The notes: a model not told the origin generated them from the sequence alone. 64,000 nt of DNA from JAAELZ01 sp965209105 (GCA_965209105.1 CBDBQB010000006.1:62001-126000); one strand, 5' to 3'; positions 27,211 to 36,273 are shown, numbered from the stretch's first letter. Numbers and translations: made by a program.

Positions 27211-27903
27211 TTACTGAACGCTAGTTAGACCAAGATTGCTCCAACTCTGCATGCCGCCACGATACCATTTGATTTTATGCGCAGGGTAACCAAAGCTGAG
27301 TAATGTTTTGATTGATGCAGGAGATTGACCACACCACATGCCGTTGCAATACATAACCAACGTTTTCGCATCGTTGAAGTCGAAGATACCTTCTACTTCT
27401 TTAACGCCAAACTGGCCAGTCATGATTTCAGAGATATCGATAACGGTAGCGCCCGCTTTGGTGGCTAATTTTGACCAAGGAATACTCACTGTGCCAGGAA
27501 TATGGCCGCGTGCGTGCCAATCTGCTGTGCGAGAATCTTGTACCACAACAGCATGACCTTCTGACATACCTTTGATGTAATTTAACATTTCTAGCTCAGC
27601 GATCGTCTCAACGCCTGGCGCAAGAATTGCAGGTTGAATGCAAAACGGTGGGCAAGGACGCGATGTACCCGTGAACTTAGAATCAACGGTTGCTTTGTTG
27701 TCTTGGTTACGCGAGATCGTGTGGCTTTTACCATTGGTAGTGAATGTTAAATCCATCATGCTAGGTGTGATACCGACAGGCTTGCCTTCTTTCTTGGCCA
27801 TTGCTTTCTTAGCCATACCGTCGCCGCCGATCGTCTCACAAGCACTAAGCGATAAGCCTAGAACGATTGCTGCTGAGATCGTGAGTAGTTTACGTGTCAT
27901 CAT
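27211..27903 (-). CDS. Rhodanese-domain lipoprotein
   Basis: 230 residues (229 from the second Met). A lipoprotein signal ends in LSAC near residue 22. Residues about 75-95 carry SRPCPPFCIQP with two further Cys. A rhodanese domain follows, with PGTVSIPW and the active-site loop MYCNGMWCGQSPASIKTL, and ends RGGMQSWSNLGL. The catalytic Cys of rhodaneses is the first in CNGMWC, and a second Cys four residues later could form a disulfide or persulfide relay. It is therefore a periplasmic, membrane-anchored sulfur-transfer or thiol-redox protein. It has its own terminator and no operon partner. Confidence 0.85.
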   Translation of the reverse strand: MMTRKLLTISAAIVLGLSLSACETIGGDGMAKKAMAKKEGKPVGITPSMMDLTFTTNGKSHTISRNQDNKATVDSKFTGTSRPCPPFCIQPAILAPGVETIAELEMLNYIKGMSEGHAVVVQDSRTADWHARGHIPGTVSIPWSKLATKAGATVIDISEIMTGQFGVKEVEGIFDFNDAKTLVMYCNGMWCGQSPASIKTLLSFGYPAHKIKWYRGGMQSWSNLGLTSVQ

Positions 27904-28179
27904 TTGATTAAATCCTCTGTTGGTTTTGGAGTTGCTGCTTTTCCAGCAAATAAATAGTTTTGTGTCTTTCAGCGATTATCCTTATCGTTTTAGTATGCTT
28001 AAAGCTCAGAAAATTACTGATCGCCTACTCTACAACAGATCAGACCGAATTATGATAGTGATCATTAATTGGGGTATAAGATTTAATGTTTGTCGGTTTC
28101 TAGTAGTATATGGACGTGATCTTGCTACACTGCGTTCCGCAAGCTCCTTAGTTCAACGTTAGGCATACAAAAATAGAAC
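27904..28179. other. Intergenic region ending in an attC-like right half
   Basis: These 276 bases separate the minus-strand rhodanese gene from ynfA. The last part, about 28118-28164, runs TGCGTTCCGCAAGC and then ends CAACGTTAGGC, which is the shape of the right half of an integron attC site (core GTTAGGC at 28158-28164). I cannot find the matching left core, so this is either a truncated attC or a chance match. No open frame here looks coding. Confidence 0.45.
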
Positions 28180-28512
28180 ATGGAAATAATAAAAACCTTC
28201 GGGCTTTTCATTGTAACGGCTATCGCTGAAATTATTGGCTGCTACCTGCCTTATCTTTGGCTTAAACAGGGTCGTTCAATTTTGCTATTAATCCCAGCAG
28301 CAATTAGTCTGGCCACTTTCGCTTGGTTGCTTACGCTACATCCCCATGCGGCCGGTCGTGTTTATGCGGCATACGGCGGTGTATATGTCAGTGTGGCTCT
28401 AGTTTGGTTGTGGCTTGTTGATGCTGTTCGGCCCACAGTAACTGATTGGATTGGAGTCGGGATCGTCCTTATCGGCATGGTAATCATAATGTTCGGGTCT
28501 CGTCATGCCTAA
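28180..28512 (+). CDS. ynfA: YnfA / UPF0060 family membrane protein, in a gene cassette
   Basis: 110 residues with four membrane helices. The blocks TLHPHAAGRVYAAYGGVYV, ALVWLWLVDAVRPTVTDW and GIVLIGMVIIMFG are the signature of YnfA, a small family related in fold to small multidrug resistance transporters. Its TAA stop codon lies inside the left core of an attC site, and a GTTAGGC core sits 16 bases before its ATG. That is the compact layout of an integron gene cassette. Substrate unknown; quaternary ammonium or dye export has been suggested for the family. Confidence 0.9.
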   Translation: MEIIKTFGLFIVTAIAEIIGCYLPYLWLKQGRSILLLIPAAISLATFAWLLTLHPHAAGRVYAAYGGVYVSVALVWLWLVDAVRPTVTDWIGVGIVLIGMVIIMFGSRHA

Positions 28513-28578
28513 CAAGGCGCTCGTTCGGACGCTAACTACGTTGCGCTTCGTTTGCGCCGCACAACTTGGTCGTTAGGC
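28507..28578 (+). other. Integron cassette recombination site attC (72 bp)
   Basis: The site opens with GCCTAAC (28507-28513) and closes with its exact complement GTTAGGC (28572-28578), the consensus outer cores RYYYAAC and GTTRRRY. Between them are imperfect inverted segments (GGCGCTCG..., GCGCTTCG..., TTTGCGCCGC) that would fold the bottom strand into the hairpin an integron integrase recognises. It begins within the stop codon of ynfA, as cassette attC sites often do. No integrase gene is in the window, so this may belong to an orphan attC cluster. Confidence 0.85.
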
Positions 28579-28684
28579 ACTAAAATTTGATCATATATAT
28601 ACAGTCTCATCGCCCCGAAGCATGTAGAACTTTCGTTGCTTTGCGCCTCAAGCCCCACAGCTAAAATGTTATGCTTAGAGAACA

Positions 28685-29074
28685 ATGAAACTGAAATTCG
28701 ATAAGTTTGGTTCCGTCGGCGCGATAGTGGCCGCTGCGGCGTGCCCAATTTGTTTCCCTAAACTAGCGCTGATAGGCGCATGGATAGGCTTGGGCGCACT
28801 TGTACAGTATGAGTTTTATTTCTTAGTCGCTGCGCAACTTCTAGTGTTGATCTCGTTAGTCGGTGCAATACTGGCATTCCGAAACCATGGAAATCTGAAA
28901 ATCCTGATATTTGCCATTGCCTGTGTCATGCTGTTTTTTATCTCTCTGTACCTAATCGTAAATGAGTATTTGTCTTACTTGGCATTAGCCGGATTAGTGG
29001 CCTCATTTATCTGGCAATTAGTTGCAGAAAAGCGATGCCCCGTACTGCCGGAAGCTAAGCGCGTTGAGAGCTAA
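28685..29074 (+). CDS. MerC-like four-helix membrane protein
   Basis: 129 residues with four hydrophobic segments. Its start (KFGSVGAIVAAAACPICFPK, then GAWIGLGALVQYEFYF) resembles the mercury-uptake protein MerC, in which a Cys pair in the first helix binds Hg(II). Here the pair is CPIC. A C-terminal Cys (EKRCPVLPE) adds a third. There is no merA, merP or merR nearby, so mercury as the substrate is uncertain. It lies 106 bases beyond the attC site and could be the next cassette, but no closing attC follows it. Confidence 0.6.
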   Translation: MKLKFDKFGSVGAIVAAAACPICFPKLALIGAWIGLGALVQYEFYFLVAAQLLVLISLVGAILAFRNHGNLKILIFAIACVMLFFISLYLIVNEYLSYLALAGLVASFIWQLVAEKRCPVLPEAKRVES

Positions 29075-29097
29075 AAACTTGGATACATTCATGGCCT

Positions 29098-29421
29098 TCA
29101 TGGGGTCACTTGATTGTTGTGGTTTCTACCTCCAAGCATCTCATAATGCTCAACGTCTGGAAACGGCTCATAAAAGTGATGTAACAAAGCACTCCATTCT
29201 TGATAATCCTCAGATTCTCTAAAGCCGACAGTATGATCTTCTAGGGTTTGCCAATTGACTAGCAGAATATAGCGATTGTTTCTTTCAATACATTGTTGCA
29301 GCTGGTGGGAGATGTAACCGTTAGCCTTTGAAATAATTTGTTGCGCTTGTTCGAATGCGGCCTCAAATTCTTTCTGTTGATTGGGTTTCACATCGAGTAC
29401 TGCTACTTCTAATATCATCAA
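29098..29421 (-). CDS. ABM-fold (antibiotic biosynthesis monooxygenase-like) protein
   Basis: 107 residues, starting at either of two adjacent Met codons. The pattern LEVAVLDVKPNQQKEFEAAF, then GYISHQLQQCIERNNRYILL and WQTLEDHTVGFRESEDYQEW is the dimeric alpha/beta-barrel ABM fold. Such proteins range from heme-degrading enzymes to quinone monooxygenases, and the residues here do not decide which. It faces the MerC-like gene convergently with 23 bases between, and has no partner genes. Confidence 0.75.
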   Translation of the reverse strand: MMILEVAVLDVKPNQQKEFEAAFEQAQQIISKANGYISHQLQQCIERNNRYILLVNWQTLEDHTVGFRESEDYQEWSALLHHFYEPFPDVEHYEMLGGRNHNNQVTP

Positions 29422-29665
29422 AATCTCTTAAGTATTAATGGTTTGGATCCAGTGCATTGATTATTAATTATACCAAAAGCAGCCTAAAGCGTTGACGCCG
29501 GCATAGATTTCACTTTGTATAAACTTTACTTGTCGTGGTTCGAGATAACTAAATCAATTTGTAATGCCACCTTCATACGCCTCATGAACGAATCTCATGG
29601 TAAAATAGGCTTCTTCGTGAGAGTTTTATACTCGTGAAATTATGGCGGTGAAAATAGGCCACTTT
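29422..29665. other. Intergenic region upstream of SRP RNA
   Basis: These 244 bases separate the minus-strand ABM gene from ffs and should hold both promoters. A TATACT box at 29627-29632 is suitably placed for ffs, but no fitting -35 box is seen. No coding frame. Confidence 0.35.
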
Positions 29666-29758
29666 GGTGGCGATAGAATGTGAACCCGGTCAGACCCGGA
29701 AGGGAGCAGCCGTAGCAATCAAATCGGGTGCCGAGCCCGGCTTGTTGGATCCGCCACC
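29666..29758 (+). ncRNA. ffs: 4.5S signal recognition particle RNA
   Basis: 93 bases whose ends GGTGGCG and CGCCACC pair. The apical domain has the hallmark GGTCAGACCCGGAAGGGAGCA with the GGAA-type tetraloop, answered by the GGGTGCCGAGCCC strand that forms the Ffh-binding internal loops. This is the short bacterial SRP RNA lacking an Alu domain, which with Ffh targets membrane proteins to SecYEG. It sits 181 bases ahead of dnaX, a common neighbourhood in gammaproteobacteria. The exact 5' end may be set by processing. Confidence 0.93.
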
Positions 29759-29939
29759 TTACACTTTAAATAGCTTAGCTTCGACGCAAGAGTATTCTGA
29801 GAAATTCATGCCTTATTGTTATTATCCTTGGTTCTGATCAAATCAATATAACTCTTTAGAATGATAATTAGACTTAGCCACGAGCTATATCCATACCCAA
29901 GCTTGAAATTTTAACAAGACCAAACGGTATCAAGATTTA

Positions 29940-31775
29940 ATGAGCTATCAAGTTCTAGCCCGCAAATGGCGACCCGCCCAATTTAAGGATGTTGTGGGAC
30001 AGTCGCATGTGGTTGCAGCCTTGTCGAATGCACTGGATCAAGACCGCGTACACCACGCATTTTTGTTTACCGGTACGCGCGGCGTGGGTAAAACCACCTT
30101 GGCGAGAATATTTGCCAAAGCGCTCAATTGTGAGAAAGGCGTGAGCGCCACGCCCTGCGGCGAATGCACCTCTTGCAAAAGTGTTGTGGAAGGTCGTTAT
30201 ATTGATTTGATTGAAGTTGACGCGGCATCGCGGACTAAAGTGGATGATACTCGCGAGTTGCTCGAAAATGTGCAATATGCACCGACACAAGGGCGCTATA
30301 AGGTCTACCTGATTGACGAAGTACATATGTTATCCACGCATAGTTTCAATGCGCTGCTGAAAACCTTAGAAGAGCCGCCGTCGCACGTTAAATTTTTACT
30401 CGCGACGACCGACCCGCAAAAATTACCGATGACCGTGCTCTCGCGCTGCATTCAATTCAGCTTAAATGCGATTGAGCTGCCCGCCATCGAACAACAATTA
30501 ACCAAGATACTCGACAGCGAGAAGATCCAGTATGAGCCGGCCGCGCTGAATGTATTGGCGCGTGCGGCGGACGGCAGCTTACGCGATGCCTTGAGCTTAT
30601 TGGATCAAGCGATTGCCTATAGCGATCAGCAGCTGACACAAGCGGGCGTGCGCGATATGTTGGGATTAGTTGATGGTCAGTCGATTGTGGCGATTATTGA
30701 TGCGCTGGCGAATAATGATGCCGATGCCTTAATGCAGACCAGTGAGCAGTTGGTTCACGCAGCGCAAGATCTTAAAACCGCGTTGGATGATTTGCTTTCT
30801 TATTTTCACGCCTTATCCTTATACCAGTTTGCGCCCGATGCAATCCAGTGGAAGGGCTTGAAGGTCGATGAAGTCGGGCGCTTGGCTGGATTGCTTTCTC
30901 CCGAGGTGATACAGCTTTACTATCAAATCACGCTGAACGGCAAGCGAGATTTCGCCTTTGCGCCCGACCCCAGAACAGGCTTTGAAATGGTGCTGCTGCG
31001 CTTACTCGCATTTCAGCCCAAATCTGCGATGGCTAAAAATGTGACCAATGTCGGCGGCGCATTGCCCACGAGTTTAGGCGATAAGCGTGATGCGGGCGCG
31101 AGTACCGCGACTCGAACATCGGTTTCGACCCCAGCGGTAAGTAATAAAAGCGCCAAAGTGCACGAATCTAGAGCGTCCGATACAGCAAGCTCGACCGAGC
31201 AAGCACCCAACGTTGCTAATCTATCGGAGCCTGTCGAACCTTTTCTAAGCGACGGGCTGAATAACGATGCATTACAACAACATATTCAACCTGCTTCGAT
31301 GATTTCTCCACCGGAAAAACCCGTGGCGGCAAAAACAGTATCGACCGACGAGCAGTCAGAACAAACCATTGATTTCAATGAGATAATCGATAATATTGAA
31401 GCGTGGTCTGATTTCGTAAGTGGCCTCGGATTGAGCGGAATGGCGCGCCAGTTGGCGGTGCATATGACGCCGCTTACTTTAGAGGCGGGCGTACTGCGTT
31501 TACAGGTTGACGAGCGTTACAGTAATTTACAGTCGTCCGAACGAGTACAGCACATAACTTCAGCCTTAAACCAAGCGAGCGGACAGACGTTTCGGCTTGA
31601 GCTTGAATCAGGGCAGGTTGCGCAAGCGAACACGGCGGCGGGTGTGATCGCAGAGCGCGAACGCAGTAGCCTTGAAAAAACTCGCGCAGACTTCAAAGAA
31701 GATGAGAATGTTAAGGAATTGGTCACTTTATTCGATGCGCAAGTAGAGGATAGCTCGATTAAGCCGGTGAATTAG
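29940..31775 (+). CDS. dnaX: DNA polymerase III subunit tau/gamma
   Basis: 611 residues. The AAA+ clamp-loader core has Walker A FTGTRGVGKTTLARI (P-loop at about 45-53), four zinc-binding Cys at 64, 73, 76 and 79, Walker B LIDEVHML and sensor SRC. From residue about 365 there is a low-complexity linker and a C-terminal tau domain that contacts DnaE. I looked for the A-AAA-AAG slippery site that makes gamma in E. coli and found none, so a separate gamma form is not supported here. It leads the run dnaX-ybaB-recR. Confidence 0.97.
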   Translation: MSYQVLARKWRPAQFKDVVGQSHVVAALSNALDQDRVHHAFLFTGTRGVGKTTLARIFAKALNCEKGVSATPCGECTSCKSVVEGRYIDLIEVDAASRTKVDDTRELLENVQYAPTQGRYKVYLIDEVHMLSTHSFNALLKTLEEPPSHVKFLLATTDPQKLPMTVLSRCIQFSLNAIELPAIEQQLTKILDSEKIQYEPAALNVLARAADGSLRDALSLLDQAIAYSDQQLTQAGVRDMLGLVDGQSIVAIIDALANNDADALMQTSEQLVHAAQDLKTALDDLLSYFHALSLYQFAPDAIQWKGLKVDEVGRLAGLLSPEVIQLYYQITLNGKRDFAFAPDPRTGFEMVLLRLLAFQPKSAMAKNVTNVGGALPTSLGDKRDAGASTATRTSVSTPAVSNKSAKVHESRASDTASSTEQAPNVANLSEPVEPFLSDGLNNDALQQHIQPASMISPPEKPVAAKTVSTDEQSEQTIDFNEIIDNIEAWSDFVSGLGLSGMARQLAVHMTPLTLEAGVLRLQVDERYSNLQSSERVQHITSALNQASGQTFRLELESGQVAQANTAAGVIAERERSSLEKTRADFKEDENVKELVTLFDAQVEDSSIKPVN

Positions 31776-31849
31776 TCGTTCCATTCATACCCTCGCCATC
31801 ATTATTGGCGTTTTTTAAAGATTAAAGTTATTTAGCAGAGGTCGATACG

Positions 31850-32173
31850 ATGAAAGGTGGATTAGGCAATATTATGAAGCAGGCGCAAGCCATGCAAGAA
31901 AATATGCAAAAGGCACAGGATGAACTGGCCGAAATCGAAGTTGAAGGTCAATCAGGCGGCGGTATGGTGAGCATCAAAATGAGCTGTAAACACGATGTGC
32001 GTCGGGTAAAGATTGATCCAGAGTTGATTGATGACGATATTGATGTGCTCGAAGATCTAGTCGCCGCGGCGTTTAATGATGCCCTGCGAAAAGTCGAGGC
32101 CACCACCCAAGATAAAATGGGCGGCCTAACCGCCGGCATGAATTTACCGGCGGGAATGAAGTTGCCGTTTTGA
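31850..32173 (+). CDS. ybaB: YbaB/EbfC nucleoid-associated protein
   Basis: 107 residues. MKGGLGNIMKQAQAMQENMQ is the family N-terminus, followed by the central EVEGQSGGGMVSIKMSCKHDVRRVKID and a C-terminal tail ending GMNLPAGMKLPF. YbaB proteins are small dimeric DNA-binding proteins coating the nucleoid. It lies 74 bases after dnaX and 54 bases before recR, the standard order. The length is normal. Confidence 0.96.
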   Translation: MKGGLGNIMKQAQAMQENMQKAQDELAEIEVEGQSGGGMVSIKMSCKHDVRRVKIDPELIDDDIDVLEDLVAAAFNDALRKVEATTQDKMGGLTAGMNLPAGMKLPF

Positions 32174-32227
32174 TGCGAATTGTTGTGCCCTACACGCACA
32201 AATTTTTAGCTTAAATAAGCCGCCGTC

Positions 32228-32824
32228 ATGCCCGATTCTCGCTCAGTTGAGCAACTACAGCTATCCTTGCAACGTTTGCCCGGTGTGGGTCCAAAATCTG
32301 CGCAGCGAATGGCGTTTTTTCTGTTAGAGCGAGACCGAGAGGGCGCGTTTTCTATCGCTGATGCGATCAAGTCAGCGCTTGCCAAGGTAAGCCATTGCGA
32401 ACGCTGCCATAATTTTTCTGAATCGGATTTGTGTGGGATATGCGCGTCGCAGAGTCGCGCCCGAACCATCCTGTGTATCGCAGAAACACCCGCGGATGTT
32501 GAAGCCATCGAACAGGCCAGTGCTTATCAGGGTATGTATTTTGTCCTAATGGGGCATTTGTCACCACTAGACGGGATTGGCCCAGAGCAATTGGGGATAG
32601 CCAAAATGTTGAATTTGGTGCGATCTGGCGAGATCGAAGAAGTGATACTCGCAACCAATTTGACATTAGAAGGCGAAGCGACGGCCGACTACATTGCTGA
32701 TTTGTTGAACGATTTGCCTTTGGCTGTTACGCGTTTAGCGCGCGGCGTGCCGGTCGGCGGCGAGCTTGAATATATGGATGCAGGAACGCTCAATCAGGCC
32801 TTTTCTGATCGACGCGCACTGTAA
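32228..32824 (+). CDS. recR: Recombination mediator RecR
   Basis: 198 residues. An N-terminal helix-hairpin-helix region (LQRLPGVGPKSAQRMAFFLL) is followed by a zinc finger (CERCHNFSESDLCGIC) and a Toprim domain (ILCIAETPADVEAIE) with the C-terminal RLARGVPVGGELEYMD. With RecO it loads RecA on gapped DNA coated by SSB. Its stop codon touches the GTG start of uvrB, so the two repair genes are co-translated. Confidence 0.97.
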   Translation: MPDSRSVEQLQLSLQRLPGVGPKSAQRMAFFLLERDREGAFSIADAIKSALAKVSHCERCHNFSESDLCGICASQSRARTILCIAETPADVEAIEQASAYQGMYFVLMGHLSPLDGIGPEQLGIAKMLNLVRSGEIEEVILATNLTLEGEATADYIADLLNDLPLAVTRLARGVPVGGELEYMDAGTLNQAFSDRRAL

Positions 32825-34843
32825 GTGCCAGACGCCGCTTTTAAACTCGTCAGTCGTTTCCAACCCGCGGGAGATCAGCCGCAGGCGATACAATCTTTAC
32901 TCGATGGCTTGCAAGCGGGTGAGCTTTTTCAGACCTTACTGGGCGTTACGGGTTCTGGAAAAACCTTTACTGTCGCCAATATTATTGAACATACCGGCCG
33001 CCCAGCGATTATCTTAGCGCCAAACAAAACCTTGGCCGCGCAACTTTATGCCGAGATGCGTGATTTTTTCCCCAACAACGCCGTAGAGTATTTCGTTTCG
33101 TATTACGATTATTATCAGCCCGAAGCCTATATGCCGAGCTCGGATACCTATATCGAAAAAGATGCCTCGATAAACGATCATATTGATCAAATGCGCTTAT
33201 CGGCGACCAAGGCGCTGATTGAACGGCGCGATGTCATTATTGTGGCGACCGTCTCAGCGATCTATGGCTTGGGCGACCCCAAGGCGTATCACAAAATGAT
33301 TCTGCATGTGCGTCAAGGCACCCAAATGGAGCAACGCGCCATTCTACGACGCCTCGCCGAATTGCAATACACGCGTAACGATATTGAGTTGCGTCGCGGT
33401 ACATTTAGAGTACGTGGAGATGTCATCGATATCTATCCCGCAGAATCGGAGCAGCTTGCTGTCAGGCTGGAATTATTTGGCGATGAGATTGAGAAAATCA
33501 GTCGTTTTGACCCTCTGACGGGTTCGCTAGAAGAGAATTTACAGCGCGTCACGGTTTATCCCAAGAGTCATTATGTAACGCCGCGCGAGACAGTGTTGAG
33601 CGTAATTGATGATATTCGAGACGAGTTGCGCGAGCGGCATGATGGCCTTGAATCACAAGGGAAACTCGTTGAGGCACAGCGTTTAAAACAACGCACCGAA
33701 TATGATTTAGAAATGATGCGAGAGCTGGGCTACTGTACCGGAATAGAAAATTACTCGCGTTATCTGTCGGGCCGAAAAGAAGGCGAGGCGCCTCCCACGC
33801 TAATGGACTATCTGCCCAAAGATGGTTTATTGTTCATTGATGAAAGCCACGTGATGGTGCCGCAAGTCGGGGCGATGTATAAGGGTGATCGTTCGCGTAA
33901 AAACACCTTGGTCGAGTATGGTTTTAGGCTACCATCGGCGCGCGATAATCGGCCATTGACCTTTCAGGAATTTGAGGCATTGATTCCGCAAACGGTATTT
34001 GTTTCTGCGACACCGGGCAACTATGAACTTGAACACGCGCCAGACGTGATTGACCAGGTGGTTCGTCCGACTGGCTTGGTTGATCCCGAAGTCGAAATCC
34101 GGCCAGTGGAAACGCAAGTTGACGACTTGATGTCAGAAATCATTCTACGCGCCAATCGCAATGAGCGCGTGCTGGTGACGACCATTACCAAGCGAATGTC
34201 TGAGGATTTGGCGGACTATTATGATGCGCAAGGGCTGCGCGTTCGCTATTTACATTCTGATATCGAGACGGTCGAGCGCGTAGAGATTATTCGGGATTTG
34301 CGACTCGGTAAGTTCGATGTTTTGATCGGTATCAACCTGCTACGTGAAGGCTTGGATATTCCTGAAGTTTCCTTGGTCGCGATCCTGGATGCGGATAAGC
34401 AGGGCTTCCTACGTTCAACCCGTTCCTTGATACAAACCATCGGACGCGCGGCGCGTCACGTGAGCGGCCGCGCGATTTTATATGCTGATAATGAAACCAA
34501 TGCAATTCGGCAAGCACTTGACGAGACCGATCGCCGTCGCGATCGGCAAATCGAGCATAATCGAATAAATAATATTACCCCTAAAGGTGTGGTTAAGCCG
34601 GTACGGGATATTATCGACGGTATTGAAGTGTCGGTAGACACGAGTAGGGATCAGGGTTTTGCGAAGGCGGCAGAAGAAATCGCCGCATATCAATCGAATA
34701 CCCCTGCGCAATGGGGTAAACTGGTTACCAAGCTTGAAAAACAAATGTATGCGCACGCGAGGAGCCTTGAATTTGAGCAAGCGGGTGCGATTCGAGACCA
34801 AATTAAGCAAATCCGAGATCAACATCTCAAATCCGTTTTTTAG
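32825..34843 (+). CDS. uvrB: Excinuclease ABC subunit B
   Basis: 672 residues from a GTG start that directly follows the recR stop codon. The helicase Walker A is GVTGSGKTFT at about 40-49, with FIDESH as the DEAD-like motif. The damage-probing beta-hairpin region reads YYDYYQPEAYMPSSDTYIEK, and the C-terminal UVR domain (KLEKQMYAHARSLEFEQA) binds UvrC. UvrB verifies DNA lesions handed over by UvrA in nucleotide excision repair. uvrA and uvrC are not in the window. Confidence 0.98.
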   Translation: MPDAAFKLVSRFQPAGDQPQAIQSLLDGLQAGELFQTLLGVTGSGKTFTVANIIEHTGRPAIILAPNKTLAAQLYAEMRDFFPNNAVEYFVSYYDYYQPEAYMPSSDTYIEKDASINDHIDQMRLSATKALIERRDVIIVATVSAIYGLGDPKAYHKMILHVRQGTQMEQRAILRRLAELQYTRNDIELRRGTFRVRGDVIDIYPAESEQLAVRLELFGDEIEKISRFDPLTGSLEENLQRVTVYPKSHYVTPRETVLSVIDDIRDELRERHDGLESQGKLVEAQRLKQRTEYDLEMMRELGYCTGIENYSRYLSGRKEGEAPPTLMDYLPKDGLLFIDESHVMVPQVGAMYKGDRSRKNTLVEYGFRLPSARDNRPLTFQEFEALIPQTVFVSATPGNYELEHAPDVIDQVVRPTGLVDPEVEIRPVETQVDDLMSEIILRANRNERVLVTTITKRMSEDLADYYDAQGLRVRYLHSDIETVERVEIIRDLRLGKFDVLIGINLLREGLDIPEVSLVAILDADKQGFLRSTRSLIQTIGRAARHVSGRAILYADNETNAIRQALDETDRRRDRQIEHNRINNITPKGVVKPVRDIIDGIEVSVDTSRDQGFAKAAEEIAAYQSNTPAQWGKLVTKLEKQMYAHARSLEFEQAGAIRDQIKQIRDQHLKSVF

Positions 34844-34884
34844 TTTGGCGGGAACTCCGTAAACGTTTTATAGTGAACAATTAA

Positions 34885-36219
34885 ATGCAATTTTTATACA
34901 GTGTGTTCGGTTTTATTTTGGCCATAGGGATACTGGTCACAATCCATGAGTTCGGGCATTTTTGGGTTGCCCGAAAAGTCGGGGTAAAAGTGCTACGTTT
35001 TTCCGTGGGCTTTGGTAAACCTTTGCTGACATGGAAGCGCAAAAATGATGAAACAGAATATGTACTGGCTGCGATCCCGCTTGGGGGCTATGTCAAAATG
35101 CTCGATGAACGCGTTGATAAAGTCGACGCTGCGGATAAACACCTTGCCTTTAATCAGCAGAGCCTTTCTAAACGCACTGCCATCGTGGCGGCGGGGCCGC
35201 TAGCAAACTTCTTATTTGCGATCATTGCAATGTGGGGCCTATATCTAGTGGGCATACAAGATCATCCCGCCGTGATCGGTAGTGTGCAGGCCGATACTGT
35301 CGCTGAGCGAGCAGGCTTTGTGTCGGGCGAGCGTATCGTTGCAGTGGATGGCAAGAAAACTTGGGGCTGGCAGGATTCGCAGCTCTACCTCATTCATAAA
35401 GTATTTCAGGAAAAGACGGTTCAATTCACCCTTGAAGACGAGCGCAATGGCGCGCAGCGGGTGCTGGATGTCGATATGTCTTCGATTAGCAGTAATGCGG
35501 TCAGCCGTGGTGTCTTATCACAAGGCTTGGGCTTATTGCCCGCTCAACTCAGCAATATTATTTCCGATGTGGTTGCAGGCAAGCCCGCACAAGTTGCCGG
35601 TTTGCAGGGCGGGGATCAGATCATTCAAATCAATGATGTCATGATTTCGGATTGGAAAGACTTGGTTGAATCGATCAGCGCCTTGCCCGATAAAGTGATT
35701 TCGCTCAGCTATCGGCGCGATGAGCAAACTATCAATACCGCTATGCAGGTTGGCAGCATAGAGATCGAAGGTAAGCAATACGGACAGATTGGTGTCTACC
35801 CCTCCCGGCATAGTTACACCACTGGCGTCGGTGAAGGTTTGGCCAAGGCGGTTGATTACACCTGGCGTTTTACCGTGGTCAGCCTTTGGTCTTTCGGCAA
35901 GATGTTTACCCGTGAAGTCAGTTCTGAGAATTTATCTGGCCCGATTACCATTGCGAATATTGCGGGCGCAACCGTGCAGCGGGGCTGGGCTGATTTTGTA
36001 TCGTTCTTGGTGATCATTAGCATCTCGCTTGGGCTGATAAATTTGTTACCGATTCCGGTGCTCGATGGCGGGCATTTAATGTTCTTTGCTATTGAGGCAA
36101 TCAAAGGCAGCCCGGTTTCTGAGCGGGTGATGCTATGGGGGCAGCAAATCGGGATTGGCATGTTACTTCTTTTGATGTCATTCGCATTTTACAATGATAT
36201 TATTCGTTTGATTTCCTAA
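34885..36219 (+). CDS. rseP: Site-2 protease RseP
   Basis: 444 residues. The zinc site HEFGH is at 21-25 in the first membrane helix, and the second metal-binding motif LLPIPVLDGGHLMFF lies near residue 395. Two PDZ domains occupy the periplasmic middle (AERAGFVSGERIVAVDGK and AQVAGLQGGDQIIQIND). RseP cleaves anti-sigma-E within the membrane after DegS, launching the envelope stress response. It lies directly before bamA, one of the genes that response controls. The usual upstream neighbours cdsA and dxr are absent; uvrB takes their place. Confidence 0.97.
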   Translation: MQFLYSVFGFILAIGILVTIHEFGHFWVARKVGVKVLRFSVGFGKPLLTWKRKNDETEYVLAAIPLGGYVKMLDERVDKVDAADKHLAFNQQSLSKRTAIVAAGPLANFLFAIIAMWGLYLVGIQDHPAVIGSVQADTVAERAGFVSGERIVAVDGKKTWGWQDSQLYLIHKVFQEKTVQFTLEDERNGAQRVLDVDMSSISSNAVSRGVLSQGLGLLPAQLSNIISDVVAGKPAQVAGLQGGDQIIQINDVMISDWKDLVESISALPDKVISLSYRRDEQTINTAMQVGSIEIEGKQYGQIGVYPSRHSYTTGVGEGLAKAVDYTWRFTVVSLWSFGKMFTREVSSENLSGPITIANIAGATVQRGWADFVSFLVIISISLGLINLLPIPVLDGGHLMFFAIEAIKGSPVSERVMLWGQQIGIGMLLLLMSFAFYNDIIRLIS

Positions 36220-36273
36220 GCATTGAACGCTTTTCGCACGGTGCTAGACCGAACCTATTTGATACCAAAAATA

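Noticed and set aside
29940..31775. Programmed -1 frameshift in dnaX to make gamma
   Set aside because: No A-AAA-AAG or similar slippery heptamer with a downstream hairpin is visible in the region after the clamp-loader core.
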